Assembly: GCA_030062745.1 (NCBI GenBank)
Contig: CP099854.1
Location: forward strand, 12,348,153 to 12,412,152
Source of the DNA: Capitulum mitella
Taxonomy: Eukaryota > Arthropoda > Thecostraca > Pollicipedomorpha > Pollicipedidae
Direction: 5' to 3'
DNA: 64,000 bases
Each line of letters begins with the position of its first letter. The stretch's first letter is position 1. The translations under genes and the position numbers were made by a program. Shown in pieces: positions 54,940 through 64,000 of the stretch. The notes below the pieces were generated by a model that saw only the letters and a program-made list of their open reading frames with translations, ran no database searches and was not told where the DNA came from.

Positions 54940-56030
54940 CTGACAACCACCCAGACAGACAAATATTGTCTCATCATCACATGACAGACAGATAAACAGA
55001 CGGACAGACAAGGAGACAGATGGGCAGGCAGAAATACGGACAATTCCACGTTCCATTTAGCGACCGGCGTACAGACGAGTCTGACTGTGCGCTGGCAACA
55101 TGTATGAGCTGGCAGTGAGGAGGCAGAGTTGCTTCCACCTTCTTGCCCCAGTGTTAAGTGAAGATCAAAGCAGTCAGCCCTGTTTCTCCCATCCTAGTGT
55201 CATGTGCAGAGCCGATCAGTCTAAACTGTCATTTGCTTATTCTTATTTACCTTATTTATTTTGTGCATATAAATTTAGCCCGGGCGTATTGAAGAGGGTG
55301 CCTTTGGGATCACAGCTCGCGCCCGACTTTGCTGTCGGACCTGTCCCCGCTAGCCAAATGGTCCAAAATATGAAGTAATCCGCTCCAGGCGCCGAACCAG
55401 ATGGCGCTGAAGGGTCTTCATTGTGCTTTGCAGCTCTAACCAGGGCCACCCTGAGACCGGCTGACCATTTTGGTCTCGGGCCCACGGAGATGCCTTAGAA
55501 ACCTGACCCTAGTGCCTGCTGCACACTAAACCCTGTTGTACGGCACCTCATCCACGGGGCAACGGCGGCGGAAAGCAATCAAAATTGCAAACATTTCATG
55601 AATGCAAGGAACTTTACAAGAACAAAAACGCTTCCCACGGTGACTGCACCCTCCAAATGCTGTTTGTACACTGTGATGAGAAACGATGTCAATGCAGGTG
55701 CACCAGCCGGCCTCAGTTCGGCGTGGACGATTAGCCGCCGCTAAGACGCTCGCTCACACCGCAGGACGTTCTGATGGTTTTCTGCCGCGTAGGATGGCAG
55801 GCTGTCAGCTGGCTTCCGAATCCAGCCGCTGTTAGACGGTCTGCCCACATCTGAGGAGTCCACCGGCGCCTGGAAATGGTCCGGCTTGAAATGGTCCGGC
55901 TTGCCATCCGCACGCTGCACAGATGGCCTGTCGCCACTGACAAGCAGCGCTGAATTTGAGTCAGCGCCATCAGCCGGCCAGAGGCTGTCTGTCGTCCCTG
56001 ACTCTGCGCCGGCAGACTTGCCTTACTGCG
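54940..56030. other. No gene recognised
   Basis: Short open frames on both strands, no motif. Confidence 0.4.
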
Positions 56031-56037
56031 CCACCAG

Positions 56038-56065
56038 TATTGTATTGTATTGTATTGTATTGTAT
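56038..56065. repeat. (TATTG)n microsatellite
   Basis: Five to six units of TATTG. Confidence 0.95.
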
Positions 56066-56172
56066 CGTACATCGTGGGACATCCGCAGTGATAAAACACA
56101 TGTGGCTAATATGTGCCCGAGTCGAAGAAGGAAAGTTCACACAGGTAAAACACATCACATCACATCGGCTTC

Positions 56173-56220
56173 GCGGTGCGTGCTCAGCACGATTGGCTCT
56201 GAAGGGAAGGCACGGGGTCC
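56173..56220 (+). repeat. 48-bp inverted repeat, left arm
   Basis: Reverse complement of 56624-56671 with one mismatch. It contains tgctcagcacgattggctct. The arms are 403 bp apart. Confidence 0.95.
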
Positions 56221-56623
56221 CCACAACACATCATCACCCATCAGGCCGTTGGCAGCATAAAGAGGAGAGCGAAGGTTAGGTGAAGTGGACCTGAGACGGG
56301 AAAGGTCAGCGGCTTTGAAATGAGAAGCAGAAAAGGAAAGCGCGTCAGGATGGCGCTCATTGAGGCCGGCGCAGGCGCGGTAAGAGAACGTCCGTTTGCC
56401 CGCCTCCGTACGCGGGCGCGGGAGGCGGAAACGGTCGTCTCGCTGCGTATGGCGAGCACGGACTTCATTATTTCTCACGAACAATGAAGCCAGTCCCGGG
56501 GCTCGCTTCCGGACAGCGCCTGACGGGCCGGTATCAGAGTTCTAAGTGTCATTAGCGGCCCTGTTGATCTTGGCCGGGTAACAGCGGAGTCAGCGGGTAA
56601 CAGCCGGGGCGGCTGGCACCTGA
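56221..56623. other. Spacer of the 48-bp inverted repeat
   Basis: Contains ATGG at 56350 followed 30 nt later by a donor-like GCG|GTAAGAG at 56379/56380, which could be read as a small first exon, but nothing supports it further. Confidence 0.3.
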
Positions 56624-56671
56624 GGACCCCGTGCCTTCCCTTCAGAGCCAATCGTGCTGAGCACACACCGC
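56624..56671 (-). repeat. 48-bp inverted repeat, right arm
   Basis: Partner of 56173-56220. Both arms are preserved almost exactly while the flanks are unrelated, so the pair is either recent or the termini of a 499-bp element. Confidence 0.95.
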
Positions 56672-56674
56672 GGG

Positions 56675-57955
56675 GCCGACACTCTCTCACTGAGGCCAGT
56701 ACACTCTGGCAGGGACGTTGTCTGTCGTCTGCCGCCGACTGGCTGGGGAATGTCAGTGTCTTCTGCCGATTGACTGGGGCCGGCCCGCTGTCACGGACCT
56801 GCAGCCGACACATTGTCACCGAGCAGGGCCGACCTCACCCGTCGGGATGTCGGGTTGCTGGCCTGACCGGCCGTTGGCAGCCGATTCGGTGTGTTAGGCC
56901 CCTCTGACCGGCATGAATGTCTTGTGTATGTATCTGAACTGCACATCACGCGTCACGTGCGCAGTCTAAATGACCACCGGGTGCTCCGTCGGTCCTGCTG
57001 CAGCTGTGTCGGTCCGCTGGCCTCTCTGTTCTCTGCAGCCTGCCCCTGATCAGCGCCTGAAGCCTGTTCTCTGCTGGTCTGAGTGATGAGCAGGACATGC
57101 CTGCTGCTTACCGCTGGCCACCAACCGATGACGTGATGTCGAAGGTGGAACGATGATTTCATGACGTGATGCCGACGATCACGGGACGATGAGGCGACCT
57201 GATGATGACGTGATGTGGTCACGCATGGACTTGAGACAGTGATGTCGACATTCACGTGGCGCCATGACGTGGAAGGTACTGACAATGACACGGTGAACTG
57301 AGGCCCCACCCACCTGGCGGCATGATGTCGACTGCGGCTCGACGGCGCGATGACATGAAGGCGACGGTCGGGGATCCTTCTTTGCTCCGCGCCGGGGGCG
57401 GATCCCTCCTGGGGATGCCGTGCCTCAAACCTCTCCTCCCGCTGTCGTCACCAGCGTGCTCCGACCGGCCGCAGCGCCCCCTCCCCCCTGGAACTGACTC
57501 ACGCGGCCGGATCCGGACGGGGCGGCCGCCGCGGCGGGGGCGGCTGGTGGATTTTTGGGGCCGCTCCCGTGCCGCGCCGACGGCCGGCGGCCAGCACGGG
57601 GCGCGGCACCGCGGCCTCCAGCCGCATTCCTGGCAAGGTGACGCCTCCGCTGAGGCCGGCAGACATCGGCCGAATCGGGGTGGGGTGGGGGGCTGCCGGA
57701 TCCGCTGCAGAGGATTACGGCATTCCACTGCAGCCAGTCGGCGCCACGAGCGCCGCCTGTCTCGGTCCTCACACTGTCCGTCCTGTCCCCTGCCTGTCTA
57801 TATGTTTGTTTGTATGTATTGACATTCCGTATGTGCTACGGCATTTCCAGGGTGTTCCACGGCGCGCGGGAAAACATCACACATTTGGCCTGGTGGCTGC
57901 CGAGGTCTCCAGTGGCGTATCATCGTGTCGGCGACTGTCGGATGGTCACGGAGGG
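56675..57955. other. No gene recognised; CpG-rich at 57400-57690
   Basis: Opposing open frames of 158 and 166 codons cover the GC-rich part. No domain was recognised. Confidence 0.4.
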
Positions 57956-57959
57956 TGCA

Positions 57960-58530
57960 GGTGATATCCGATCGTACCTTACGTCTGTGGAGATGATGTC
58001 TAGTCGTGTCTGATGTCTGTGGAAACCTCCGGTCTTTCCCGGTGTCTGCGGGAGCAGTGTGTGGCTGTGTCTGGTGTCTGCGGAGGCCATGCCTGGCGGT
58101 GTGAGATGTCTGCGTGGTTGATGTCCGGTCGTGTCTGGTAACTGCAGTGGTAAGGTCTGGTGATAGTGAAGTTTATGCCTGGTCGTGTTTTGCGACAGTG
58201 GAAGTGATGTCTGATGGTGCCTGATGTCTGAGTGAGTGATGTCTGGTGGTTGCAGGTGTCTGCGGAGGTGATGTCTTGTGGTGTCTGGTGTCCGTGAGGG
58301 CGATGTCTGATAGTGCCTGATGTCTGGTGGTGGCAGGTACCTGTGAAGGTGATGTCTGGTGGTGCCTTGTGTTTTGGAGGTGATGTCTGGTGATGTCTGG
58401 TGTTTACGGAGGTGATGTGTGATGTTGTCTGGTGTCTGCAGAGGTGATGTTTGGTGAAGTCAGTCGTCTGAGGGGGTGATGTCTGGTAGTGTCTGGTGTC
58501 TGCGGGTGTGATGTCTGGAGGTGTCTGCTG
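57960..58530. repeat. Degenerate GATGTCTGGT/GTGTCTGCGG repeat
   Basis: The words gtgatgtctgg, gtgtctggtgtctg and cggaggtgatgt recur with spacing of about 35-50 bp and many changes. Confidence 0.85.
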
Positions 58531-58643
58531 TCTCCAGAGGCGTGTCTGTCCGGCCGGGTAGCCGTCTCCCGGGCCGCCGGCTCAACAGTGCTGGCCGGCG
58601 GCAGTCGCTGTCGGGTGGGCCAGTCTCCGTCCTACCGCCGAAA

Positions 58644-58943
58644 CAACGGAGGATCAATGGACGGCCTCTCCTCCAACGGAGGGTCAACGGACAGCCTCTC
58701 CTCCAACCGAGGGTCAATGGATAGCCTCTCCTCCAACCGAGGGTCAATGTGCGGCCTCTCCTCCAACCGAGGGTCAATGGACAGCCTCTCCTCCAACCGA
58801 GGGTCAATGGATAGCCTCTCCTCCAACCGAGGGTCAATGTGCGGCCTCTCCTTCAACGGAGGATCAATGGGTAGCCTTTCCTTCAACGGAGGATCAATGG
58901 ACAGCCTCTCCTTCAACGGAGGGTCAATGTGCGGCCTCTCCTG
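58644..58943. repeat. 30-bp minisatellite, 10 units, with 90-bp higher-order structure
   Basis: Units contain gcctctcctccaaccgaggg followed by tcaatg. From the second unit the variable ends run acag, atag, gcgg; acag, atag, gcgg; gtag, acag, gcgg, so the type changes every three units. 30 bp is in frame, giving a ten-residue Ser/Asn/Gly/Arg repeat on the + strand (58489-58944) and an Arg/Glu/Asp-rich repeat on the minus strand (58632-58916). No start or exon context supports either as a gene. Confidence 0.96.
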
Positions 58944-58949
58944 AGCTGC

Positions 58950-61095
58950 TTTTGACCGGCCTAGAACGCAGCCATCACCACACGACTTTCATCGCCCTAA
59001 AATTCAATCAGCCTTGACGGACCGAAATCTCTAGGTGGGCAAGAACCCAGCATAGATGATTCTGCATTGGATAGGAGGGAAAGGCTTCCCGTGTAAGTTT
59101 GAAGGTAAGCAGTGATTTGTTGCGGTCCTTCATTTTGCCGCCTAACGTTCACGGTTGGTACCCGCGACATTGCGGTATCTTTCACGACGACTCTGATCAG
59201 TGCCATCTGCTTTGATGCTTGATGTTTATGCTCTTTGTCAGATGTGACATATTCGGAGACCTTGTCTTTTCGAAAACCTTGCGACGCCACCTGTGGGAAG
59301 GTTCCAGCATCTCGCTGCCATGAGAACGGTCAATGACATGCTGACCTGAGCTGGAGCTTGTGTCCCTTCTCAATATTCCGTCAGTCGAAATCGTCTCGAG
59401 AGCATCTCGTATGTCAGACACGGTTGGGCATCCATTGCTTACCGTCTGCACTCCTGAGACTTCGTAACACTCTGTGTTATCCCATTATTGACATCGCCTT
59501 GCTGCGACATAAGCCCGAATCAGGCCTCTGCTCGGTGTCCGTATTGTCTTACTTTGCATTGAGCCTGTCATCGACCGCGAGGGGAGCAATGTCAATGGCC
59601 AAGACCGCATAAACAGACATGCAGCTTTTCCTCCTCGAAGGCGTAGATCGTATGTCTACATAAAGTTTTGTACAGACTTGCAGTTTTTCTGGTATTAGTT
59701 GACGTTTATATGTAGTTGACGTTTATGAGCTTCCCGTCCCAGCACAATCAATAAACGCTGCTCTAAAATGCTTTATACCTGACTAGCCTGTTCAGCGGAT
59801 AACCGATAACTTTGAGAAAGGACCTTCTGGGGGCATCCTACGCCATGCACTCAGTCTTAAACCGCTCAGTACAAAACAGGTCCAACATTAGCTCAGGGTA
59901 GCGGTCGGATTCGAACTCCCTCTACCTCACTACTCCACTGCTCCGCTACAGCTCTGAATGAACCCACTGTCCCCCACTTATCCCGGCATCAGTTGACCGT
60001 ACAAAGCTCCGGGTCCTTTCGTTACGCCGACATCGCTGCAGGAGCCTTGCGTCCTTTGTTTTCCTCGCCACCGCAGGCAGCAGGGGTCCGTCGCCGCCCC
60101 ATCCCCCCCTACTGCCTCTGGGCGGCCGTGATCGCGTGCAGCAGCGGCGGCGACGCTGTCCGCTTTACCTGCCGGCGGGACCTTCTGAAGGACGCGCCGG
60201 CAGAATTTTCTGCCGCCGTGCGTGCGGACAATCGGGCGGCGTTTCCTGGTGCTGGGTACGGCCGACTGAGAGGCGAGCACCAGATACCGGACCCGACGCC
60301 TGGTGGCGCATACTGCCGACTGGGGATGGGCCCACCACGCACTGGATCTTGGTGGTTGCTGTCGGACACCGCGTCGCCTGCCGCTGCCGCTGCGTCGCCA
60401 GTTGGCTCGGTGCGTCATGGCGGATGTCGCAGGGCGCGAAACCGAGGCCTGCTGGTGCTTCCTGGGCCGTGCTGGCGCCTTCAGTGGTGCTGGTGATCGT
60501 CGCTGGTGCCAGTGCGTGGCCGGCATATGTGTAGCGCTGACACTGCGGTCTGAACGGCACCGGCCTCTGTCGGTGCTGGTGCAGCTCTGGACTGCTGCTG
60601 GTTCCCCGCGACTGCAAGCGCTGTGCTAGTCTCGGAGGTCCTTCCTGGTGACACTCAGTCGCTCCGGGCTGCTGCTGATTTCCGGTGACTGCAGGCGCCG
60701 GGCCAGTTTTGGCGCTGAATCATCGACTGGACTGAGGTACGCTGCCGCACGGGCGCGGCCGACGCAGCCCGGCAGGAAACGTGGCCGGCTGACGGTGACT
60801 GCTGCAGGTCCGAGGACATTCAGCAGAGGAGAAACCGCCGGCGACGTTTTCATCATTAGCTGAAATCATTTCATTTTCACCAGCGGATGGCAAGCCTGCG
60901 ATGTTTTCCGGCGCTGGACCGCCGCCAGCTGTTCCCCCTGGCTGTGAGATGTCCAGTCTGCTCGGTCATCAGGCTCGAATGGTTACTCTCTTTCCTGAGC
61001 TCGCAATGCCTATTGCGAACCTCTACCTTCGTGGCCCAGCGGGTGTTGCCGTACCTCTGCTGTATCTGCCTGTTCTGCTCTGCTGTGACTGTCCG
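58950..61095. other. No gene recognised
   Basis: 60050-60500 is GC-rich with six overlapping open frames on both strands (up to 182 codons) and no domain. A tRNA-like word at 59904-59920 (minus) is discussed under rejected items. Confidence 0.4.
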
Positions 61096-61104
61096 GTCAA
61101 GTTC

Positions 61105-61365
61105 TGCAGTGTCTGCCGTGTCTGCCGTGACTGTCGGGTCCTGTTCTGCCGTGTCCGCCTCGTCTGTCGGGACCTGTTCTGCCGTGTCTGCCGCGTCTGT
61201 CGGATCCTGTTCTGCCGTGTCTGCCGCGTCTGTCGGGTCCTGTCCTGCCGTGTCCGCCTCGTCTGTCGGGACCTGTTCTGCCGTGTCTACCGCGTCTGTC
61301 GGGCCCCGTTCTGCCGTGTCTGCCGCGTCTGTCGGGCCCTGTTCTGCCGTGTCGGCTCGCTCCTG
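61105..61365. repeat. 33-bp minisatellite, about 8 units
   Basis: Units contain gtctgtcggg, tcctgttctgccgtgtc and tgccgc. 33 bp is in frame, so both strands show eleven-residue repeats: Ser/Ala/Val or Cys/Arg-rich on +, His/Gly/Arg-rich on minus. Confidence 0.95.
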
Positions 61366-61369
61366 ACAC

Positions 61370-61690
61370 CGGCCGGCCGGCCAGATTAGCCCGGTCGGCC
61401 CGGTCCGGCCGGCCGGCCGCTGGGGATTTTTGCCGCGCGAACGGCCTTGCCCGGCGCGGCGGCCGCCTTATATGTCCAGGAATGCCGCCCGAGGCCGCGG
61501 CTGGCGCCAGCTGGGCAGGATACGACCGGCGCCGTCTGCGGCACACCCCCCGGCCGCCGCCGCCGCCGCCGGGAGGCCGGCCGGGAACTACGCGCCGCGG
61601 CACCGTGCACCGGCCAGACCGGCCAGCGGCCAGCACACCGGACAGGGCCCACCGGCCGGCGGCGGCCACCGGCTGTGGCTGGACGACACT
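61370..61690. other. CpG-dense GC-rich stretch
   Basis: Dense ggccgg, gccgcc and ccggcc words. Open frames on both strands are compositional. Confidence 0.4.
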
Positions 61691-61694
61691 GAGG

Positions 61695-62640
61695 GAGACT
61701 TATTCGAGGTTTGTGTGCTCTGGGAGCGGAGGTAAATGGGGGAGACGGGCAGGCGTGTTGAGGGGGCAGGAGGGAATTTTGGCCTTCAGTCCTTTCAGTA
61801 CAGTGTGAGCCCTCATATGCCTAACGTTAAACTTCAAAAGACTGGAGGGGCCTAATTAATTTCTGAAGGAGCCTAGCCCGGCCAAAACCGCACAGTCTGT
61901 TCATAGTCCCGGACTGAGACACGCATTAAAGTGGCCTATACTCCTTGGGGTAGCTTACAAGGAATGATTCCACACGTTGCACTCAGCGGCACAGAGATAG
62001 GTACAGACCAGGTCTTGTTCTGGATGCAGCACCGTTAGTTGTAAAAGGACGTATTCGCCAGGAGGGCTGAATTAGCGTGCGGATGAGCCCTGGACCAGAC
62101 CTGGACGAGCCTGGACCAGCTCTGGACCAGTCCGGACCAGCTGTCGTCCAGGCCGGGCCAGCTGGGACGGTCGGTCCAGTCCGGACAGCATTTTCAGCCG
62201 CCGCCCTGACGCCCAGCTGGAGCGGCCGCTCTCTCGGGCCGGCAGCAGACGCTGGGCGGCGTGCTGCCAGATCTGGCGGCGTCCAGTGCTGCCAGATCGG
62301 CCGTCGACTGAGTCACCGCCTTCCGGCGTCGATGAGCGCCGATACAGGAGGTCCGGCGCCTGCCGGCCGCCGAGTTGGAGATGACAGGAAGCATTTTTCT
62401 TTTTTTCACGTTTTTTGCACACAGCTGCTGTTGCGTGCTGATAATGATGCGACTAGGGCGTCTGACGCTGCTCAGGACAGTGGCCTGCAATATGCTGCAT
62501 GCCGACGGTATGCGTGAACACTTAGTTGGATTGCAGGACTATGGATCATCGCTTCGTATGTAGCTATTTGTGAACATGAAAGCATCCGCAGTATATCTCA
62601 AAATCGTGCTGCACGTACATTGTCATTACTGGGCCGAGGT
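61695..62640. other. No gene recognised; small GGACCAG repeat at 62085-62165
   Basis: The words ctggacca and ggaccag recur every 11-13 bp at 62085-62165. The rest is unremarkable. Confidence 0.45.
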
Positions 62641-62644
62641 CCTG

Positions 62645-62900
62645 TGACTGTCACCTGACGTTACTGCAGACTTCAGTCCTGCCCTAGACCGGGACGCTGT
62701 GACGTCATCTGACGGTGCTGTGGACTCCAGTCCGGCCCTGGGCCGGGACGTTGTGACGTCATCTGACGGTGCTGTGGGCTCCAGTCCTGCCCTGGGCCGG
62801 GACGTTGTGACGTCATCTGACGGTGCTGTGGGCTCCAGTCCTGCCCTGGGCCGGGACGTTGTGACGTCATCTGACGGTGCTGTGGGCTCCAGTCCCGGCG
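62645..62900. repeat. 54-bp minisatellite with a CRE palindrome in four units
   Basis: Units contain gtgacgtcatctgacggtgc, then ccagtcc and ctgggccggg. TGACGTCA occurs at 62700, 62754, 62808 and 62862, exactly 54 bp apart. The first unit (62645-62698) is diverged and lacks it. 54 bp is in frame, giving an 18-residue repeat in the open frames on both strands. Confidence 0.96.
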
Positions 62901-62904
62901 TCGC

Positions 62905-63650
62905 CCGACAGACGGCGGCGGCGGTGCGGGCCGGGCCGGGCCGGTCGGCATCAGACAGGTCCCCCAGCTGCGTTCGGTTCGCCGACCTCTGCACAGCACG
63001 CACCTGCACCTGTGCACCTGTGCGTGGACGGGCCGTGCACGTGCCAGGCAAGATCCAGAGTGCGACTGGCCGCTCACGTGGTGCGTCTGAGTCGTCTGAT
63101 AGCGTGCAAAGAGCACCTCACCCCTGGCGCTTGAGCGTACGTGTAAGCGCGCCCCGGCGTTTATGCAGACGGCTACAACTGTGCGTGCTGTGCGCGCGCC
63201 TGCAGCAGCATTCCACATGCATGCCAGGGTGTAACCGGGAAGCACGAGAGCCTTGAGAGCTAGGGTGCGCCGCGGGAAGACGTCGGCACCGGGGCGTGAT
63301 CTCGGATCTACCGCGCACGCGACATGCTGGGGGATTGGAGAACCCCCAACTGATGCACGCTGCTGTTGAAAAGGCTACCTCCTTTTCGACGAAACACCAG
63401 CTGTGAAAGACTTATGCCTTTGGTGGAATACTGAATACTTTCAGCCCTTTTGATCGGTGCAAGGCTGGAAAACCTGGGGCTAAGGGAGTGAGGCAGGTCC
63501 AGAGCCCTCACCCTCGGTGACAGGGTGCGGACCCCTCCAAGATGCACCTGGGCGCATGGGATTTTTTAACACCACGTCTGCAGGGTTTACTGACGCTCTT
63601 GGCAAAATACCCAATTAGCTTTCCCAAAAATCCGGCTCAGCTCAGCGATT
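62905..63650. other. No gene recognised
   Basis: GC-rich on the left, with opposing open frames inherited from the minisatellite. No motif was recognised. Confidence 0.4.
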
Positions 63651-63654
63651 GCCG

Positions 63655-63750
63655 TCCCCAGTGTGGCGACTCAGCCCACCCCCAGTCCCCAGTGTCGCAG
63701 CTCGGCCCACCCCCAGTCCCCTGTGTCGCAGCTCAGCTCGCTTCCAGTCC
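63655..63750. repeat. About 36-bp tandem repeat, 3 units
   Basis: Units carry cccccagtccc, gtgtcgcagctc and agccca. Confidence 0.85.
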
Positions 63751-63754
63751 CCTC

Positions 63755-64000
63755 TTTCGTCTGCTGGCGTCACGATCGCGTCCGACGCTTGGGGCTGAGA
63801 AGCATCGTCTGCATCAGGAAGAGGCCAACTGTGCATAGTCTAGCATTCTTTCAGCGACGTCCGTTCTACCAAAAGAAAGTGTAGGGCAAGTTGGACCAGA
63901 GCGGATAGCCCTTGTTGCCATCCCAGTTGGTCGCATGTGTAGCTGCCATCACTGAGGCCACCTGACAACAGCTCATTTCGCTTCACGGTAACTTGCTGAT
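63755..64000. other. No gene recognised up to the window end
   Basis: Short open frames only. Confidence 0.4.

Noticed and set aside
56350..56380. Possible 30-nt first coding exon with donor-like GCG|GTAAGAG
   Set aside because: A single ATG plus donor-like word is expected often by chance, and there is no clear promoter or downstream exon.
59891..59960. Minus-strand sequence with GAGTTCGAATCC and TAGCGGAGCAGTGG, resembling tRNA or SINE A and B boxes
   Set aside because: The two boxes are only about 15 bp apart, too close for a polymerase III internal promoter, and no cloverleaf forms.
47486..63750. CRISPR-like regularly spaced repeats
   Set aside because: All arrays are direct tandem repeats without unique spacers, in a eukaryotic genome.

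Overview
This window is eukaryotic, almost certainly from an invertebrate animal. It holds a Ty3/gypsy LTR retrotransposon remnant, two Penelope-like element (PLE) remnants with a GIY-YIG region, TTAA-target DNA elements, hAT-type MITEs, long (TA)n/(CA)n microsatellites, and an unusually large number of GC-rich minisatellites. I cannot name the species from sequence alone. I found no host protein gene, rRNA or convincing tRNA. Most long open frames lie inside tandem repeats, where a repeat unit without stop codons keeps one or more frames open; they are not evidence of proteins.

Layout. 1-900 is one copy of an old dispersed repeat family; further copies lie at 27150-27800 (reversed) and probably 28000-28370. 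5.7-6.4 kb has a small inverted-repeat pair. 6.6-7.85 kb and 9.5-10.0 kb are minisatellites. 10-29 kb is AT-rich and full of transposable elements: a hAT-type MITE (11899-12192); a diverged foldback (13008-13816); a head-to-head pair of PLE remnants (17110-17775 minus, 19130-20440 plus) with a 1.2-kb TTAA element at their junction (17879-19084) and a second one after the right copy (20565-21771); a 5'-truncated Ty3/gypsy element on the minus strand (22612-25245); and a nearly perfect 318-bp palindrome (25782-26099).

29-64 kb is mostly GC-rich, with CpG-dense patches and about twenty minisatellites (periods 7 to about 117 bp). Set into it are two more hAT-type MITEs (34865-35036 and 42257-42657) and the third TTAA element (44173-45380).

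The strongest result is the TTAA family: three copies of 1206, 1207 and 1208 bp with the same TIR (CCCTATTCCCGG), perfect TTAA flanks, no coding capacity, an internal hAT-like TIR pair shared by all copies, and two clusters of AGGTCA half-sites resembling nuclear-receptor response elements. Other signals worth a second look are a 41-bp minisatellite repeating a consensus splice-donor sequence, a 54-bp minisatellite with one perfect CRE palindrome per unit, and a 30-bp minisatellite with 90-bp higher-order structure.
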